The position numbers were made by a program, and so were the translations under genes. Of a stretch of DNA of 64,000 bases, positions 59,801-64,000 are shown piece after piece. Source of the DNA: Sphagnum compactum (Eukaryota; Bryophyta; Sphagnopsida; Sphagnales); assembly GCA_965153455.1 (NCBI GenBank), contig OZ234498.1, positions 12,028,001 through 12,092,000 on the forward strand, written 5' to 3'. The notes below the pieces were generated by a model. The model did no database searches. It saw only the letters and a program-made list of their open reading frames with translations, and was not told the DNA's origin. How positions within the stretch are numbered: the first letter of the stretch is position 1; every line of letters starts with the position of its first letter.

Positions 59801-60029
59801 TAATACAAGTTTAGAGAACCTTAAATTTGAAGAGGAAGTGAATATTGAGGGAGAAGTGTTAGTGTCAATGTTGCCCTTAAAAAGTGAAGTGAAGGATTTG
59901 AGTGATATTGTCCCCTTCTTTTTTTTCCGAAGCAATTTAGGTTACTTGACATTGCCCTTCAAAGTGAAAGATTTGACTTAATATTTTCTCCTTCTTTTTT
60001 TGCAAATCACAAAGCAATTTAGGGTTACC

Positions 60030-61138
60030 CATTTTCATAATCGATAATAAATAATAAACGTGTCTCTTACACAAAGTATGTATGACTACGTATGAACAAA
60101 AAAATGTCATTCATTGAGTAAATGGTGCCCAACAATGTGCCAAAATCCAAGCAAAGTGCGACCAATTCAACTTAGCACTTTTAGTAAAAGCTTCTTTTCG
60201 AAAGGTAATGCTTGCTTTTTGTGAAGGTTTCCACCTTCACGAGAAACAAACAACAAACGAATATATTGTTTATAGTGAGAGCACACTACTAAGCTCGGTA
60301 ATGACGACTTGTGTGTCCATTGGACACGAGGGGGATGGAGTCCATCACACGTATGGTGGAAAATGACGAAAGCCCACATTGGAAAAATGGGCTAGAAAGC
60401 ACTTCGAAATCAATGGAGCTTTTGGACCCAAGATGAATGACATGCAAGGAGATAAGGTGACCCAAAATTCCGAAGTTATATATTCAATTTTTTTTTCTTA
60501 TAGGAAATATTTTTTAAAGTGCCCTTGGGATGCGTGTTTTTTTTTTTTTTTTTTTTTTCTTGGGGAGAAAATTTGCCATTTTTGACCAAAAAAGGGGGGG
60601 GGATTGGCTCCAAATATGGATGGGTCGCTTCCGCTTTTGAGATGCCAAGGAGCCCGGCCGATTAGGCCGAGCTGTCTCGAAAGTGAAAGGGACCCCAATT
60701 GAAGCCCTTCTAAGTTGTGCTACATAATTAAGGCTTTAATTGTTTTCAAGCAAAGAAGCCACTATTGTAGATTAACAGGATGAAGAGTAATTAAGGATTT
60801 TATTATATTTTGTTTGAAGGTCAAAATTCCATAAGTTTGTGAGCCATAACTTGATTATCAATTCTGGGACACATCACAATATGGAAGAAGAAGTGTTTGG
60901 AAGTGCAAATGGAAAGAATGGGTTACTGAGGTGTAAGAGCATCCCAATCAGTGCTCAGTATGTGACCCTTCACATTAAAATTGGACCAAGAAAAGTGAAC
61001 ATTTGCTGGCTTGGCTCAGGAAAATGGTTTTTTTCCTGCATATTTGGTCAATCTGCTGAGGCTCGTAACAGTCTAAACAAAATGTTCACTTGCTACAGAA
61101 GAGTGTAATAAATATGATTTGACAGCTATTCCCTGTTT
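60030..61138. other. Intergenic; one 89-codon frame
   Basis: Contains a poly-T run (about 60537-60558), a G run at 60594-60601 and an open plus-strand frame at 60839-61108 (FGSANGKNGLLRCKSIPISA). I do not recognise the frame and see no splice partners. Confidence 0.4.
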
Positions 61139-61720
61139 TTGATTGGCGAATCATAATGATTGGTCCAGGTGGTGTGCGATTAGTAGTTACCACCTAATTT
61201 GCAGTCCCATTTTCAGCTTTATGGGTGGGGTTACAAAAAATGTTTTCGATTGGCGAATCATGATGATTGGTCCAGGTGGTTGGTTTGCGATTAGTAGTTC
61301 CCACCTAATTTGCAGTCCCATTTTCAGTTTTATGGGTGGGGCTACAAAAGTTGTTTTTGATTGGCGAATCATAATGATTGGTCCAGGTGGTTTGTAGTTC
61401 CGACCTAATTTGCAGTCCCATTTTCAGCTTTATGGGTGGGGTTACAAAAAATGTTTTTGATTGGCGAATCATAATGATTGGTCCAGGTGGTTTGTAGTTC
61501 CGACCTAATTTGCGGTCCCATTTTCAGTTTTATGGGTGGGGTTACAAAAATGTTTTTGATTGGCGAATCATAATGATTGGTCCAGGTGGTTTGCGATTAG
61601 TAGTTCCCACCTAATTTGCAGTCCCATTTTCAGTTTTATGGGCGGGGTTACAAAAAAGTAAATAACTAAACTTGGATGTGAGAAATATGTTTGCGGGGTC
61701 ACATACTGAGCACCGATGGG
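61139..61720 (+). repeat. Dispersed repeat 'R2': 5-unit ~100-110-bp tandem array
   Basis: TTGATTGGCGAATCATAATG starts units near 61139, 61249, 61357, 61457 and 61556. Each runs ATTGGTCCAGGTGG, CACCTAATTTGCAGTCCCAT, TTTCAGTTTTATGGG and GGGGTTACAAAAA. After the last unit, AGTAAATAACTAAACTTGGA and GGGGTCACATACTGAGCACC match the single inverted copy at 43230-43402. Part of a transposable element has therefore been tandemly amplified here. Confidence 0.85.
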
Positions 61721-64000
61721 GATGGATGCTCTCAGGCTTTTGTGAAAAACTCACAAAGTAGGGTAGTTTGGCATTTGGGCCTAGGAAGAGGAGGAAAATA
61801 AAATCCCCAAATTGCATAAGTACCCCCTTCCTTGCATGGGATAGAAAATATGTTGGAAGCGTTTCCAAGCATCGAAGAACATAATTCTTGCAAAAGCTGA
61901 AAAGAGTTGATCACCTAAGTTCCACGGTACTTTTCCCAACTATTTAGGTGAGAAGGGGGATAACTTTGGGCAACCAACATGGGATAAAGGTATGATTCTA
62001 TTGAGAACACCCTTGGGGAACATCATTGAGAATTTGAGAACACATTGGAAACATGGTGGGAACACATCCCCGTACCCCCGCCCCCCAAACAAAGTCAATG
62101 TGGATCCTACAAAGGATTTTTCTGTGGAAAAAAAAAATGCTCAAAGTCACACAATGTTTCAATGGAGAAGAAACTAGAACCAACATGTTTGGACAAAAGT
62201 TCTAGCATGTTGCCAAAACATGGCATGAATCCTAAATTTTTCTTAGTGCCCTCTTTGACTTTGTAGCCAAATTGGGTTAAGTCCTCTTGTGGATGATTGC
62301 CAACCCATCTACCTTACAAAATCGAAGGAAAAACAAACCCTAGTTAAAGTTCCATTAACCCCATCTTTTACACACAATGAATCCAATTGTAACATTTGAA
62401 AATATTATAAATGCCCTTGCATGTTGATTTTTTGTCTCATTGAATCACAATTTTTTTGGCTACTTGTGTTTTCACTCATATTCAACATTCGACTACTTTT
62501 AGTTTTATTGACTAGTCTTTGTCACTACTAAATTTTAGGTTTCCCTCAATGTTAAATAATATAGCATGGTAATTAGGGTATATTCATCAAGCATAATTGC
62601 ATGCCCAAAATTGATTTTCACCTTTTGCATTGGTTGGAATGGAATAAATCATTACATAAAGCCCTTTTTACAAGCAATTATGAGGCATGTTTAACTTTTC
62701 GCCAAATTTGGTTCAACTACATTCGTCATTGCAAAAGGAAAAAAAGCATGAACACAAAATTGAAATTGTGTACTAAATATGTAGGACCATATAATATGAC
62801 TTAAAAAAGCTCATATATGATGCACCCTTGAAGCAATCATTTATTCATGTCCACAAACACATGGCTTATGCATGGTGTGGCATTTCATATCTAGGGTTTC
62901 CAAGAGAGAAGGGATCATGAATTACATCAATGTAATTAAAAAGTTTTTTTGGATCTATCATGAGTTCTCAATAAGTGATCTTGATTTGCCTCATCAACTC
63001 GACTATCTAATTCACTCATGTTTAAGGAATCGCTAAATGGGGACATTTGAATATGTCGATTCAATATACACTTCTCTATTGAAATGCAATTACATAATGA
63101 GGTTGGGTTCTTTGAAAATCATCCTAACAAAATCTTTCCATTGCTTCATATTCTCAATTGCGTACAACATGGCACTTGTTGATTCCTAATATCCTCAATT
63201 TATGGATTACTTTGTGCATCCAACCTATCAAATAGGTGCATATATGTAATACTTTTATATCATTTCTTTTTTTTTTTGTGTGTGAAAAGATCTACTTGGC
63301 AACCAAGTAGATCACCATATCGAAGTCATGTGACAATATTTCATCATAGAGCCTTAGTTAATTAGAGCCATGATTTTGTGCTCCATAATGTTCTCAAACA
63401 TGTTCCAAACTTACTTGCTTGTGAATTTTTTTTTGGTCAATGGCCCATATAGAACAAACTAAATATTGTGGTCCCATGCCCATGTTAGCCAATGCTTCCC
63501 CTTAATGTTGGGTTAGATTCTATCACATTTTGATTTGCCATTACGGATGTTCCAAGTGTTTTCATATGTATCTCTCCATCCTAAAAGGCTTAGTAATTCT
63601 TTAAATCAAAGGCAATGAAAGGAAGAAATCAAAATTTTCAAAAGCTCAAAATTAAATTAGCAAGCTTGAAAAATCAAAACCCTTTTATGTTTTGTTATTT
63701 TGTCATCCTTTTCAAAGGGTTTCCTTATATGATTGGAACCTTGAAGTCTAATGAGACAAAATGTTTTTTATTGTTTTGAAATTATGCAGCAGGGATTCTC
63801 CCCTAAATGACCAATTTTAATTGTTCTACAGCATGAACATGACTAAATAACCCATTATTTTCATTCAAATGGGCAAGTGCGGTTCTTGTGTTCATCAATG
63901 TTGGGTGGATGTATCCATTTAATATGTCAATAAAATAAAGGTCCACCTTATGTTTTTTCATTCTTTCATAACATAAAAATATGTTACTATAAAATGGTCA
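61720..64000. other. AT-rich intergenic DNA to the window edge
   Basis: Short frames only. A frame at 62601-62804 (plus) ends KLKLCTKYVGPYNMT, faintly like the chromodomain-proximal end of a gypsy integrase, but this is too weak to call. A perfect palindrome lies at 63289-63313 (GATCTACTTGG, CAA, CCAAGTAGATC). Confidence 0.4.

Overview
The window is nuclear DNA from a land plant. It holds spliced genes with GT...AG introns, plant-specific families (TIC20, RTE1, a GT37 fucosyltransferase, a plant-type ANP32), telo-boxes, and AT-rich intergenic DNA with transposon debris. Introns are short and uniform (many 160-320 nt), GA and CT microsatellites are common, and intergenic DNA is very AT-rich. 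This fits a seed-free plant, such as a bryophyte or lycophyte, better than a grass or large-genome conifer. That placement is inference only. I saw no rRNA, intact tRNA, CRISPR or bacterial-style operon.

Layout. 1-4.9 kb: AT-rich DNA with a ~165-bp satellite, a broken trihelix-type gene and a ~93-bp repeat. 4.9-7.5 kb: TAF8 (TFIID subunit, minus strand). 7.5-10.3 kb: telo-boxes, a tentative plus-strand first exon and a broken SANT/Myb-like gene. 11.1-15.6 kb: RPN13/ADRM1, the proteasome ubiquitin receptor, which I rebuilt as 12 phase-consistent exons (312 aa). 17.6-29 kb: a tandem family of ANP32-related genes on the minus strand, with one full copy, one copy that has lost its leucine-rich repeats, and one relic of the last exon only. 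A dispersed repeat recurs in and around it. 31.2-32.8 kb: an RTE1/TMEM222-type membrane protein (plus strand). 34.9-41.8 kb: a large coiled-coil protein that I do not recognise, rebuilt as 14 exons (about 1,577 aa). It shows internal exon duplication and a tandem repeat that copies its own splice acceptor. 44.9-45.8 kb: TIC20 (chloroplast protein import), with an eight-copy ~120-bp repeat just upstream.

46-64 kb is mostly gene-poor, AT-rich repeat DNA. It contains a CACTA-type MITE with a 3-bp target duplication, a foldback element, a decayed Ty3/gypsy pol fragment and several tandem repeats. The one clear gene there is a GT37 fucosyltransferase (55.5-57.9 kb, minus strand).

The genes do not form a pathway. 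Their functions (TFIID, proteasome, nuclear acidic chaperone, ethylene-receptor modulation, plastid import, Golgi glycosylation) are unrelated, as expected in a plant nuclear region. The most unusual items are the uncharacterised coiled-coil gene and the remodelled ANP32 cluster. Exon coordinates were read by eye from splice sites and reading phase, and no alignment was run.
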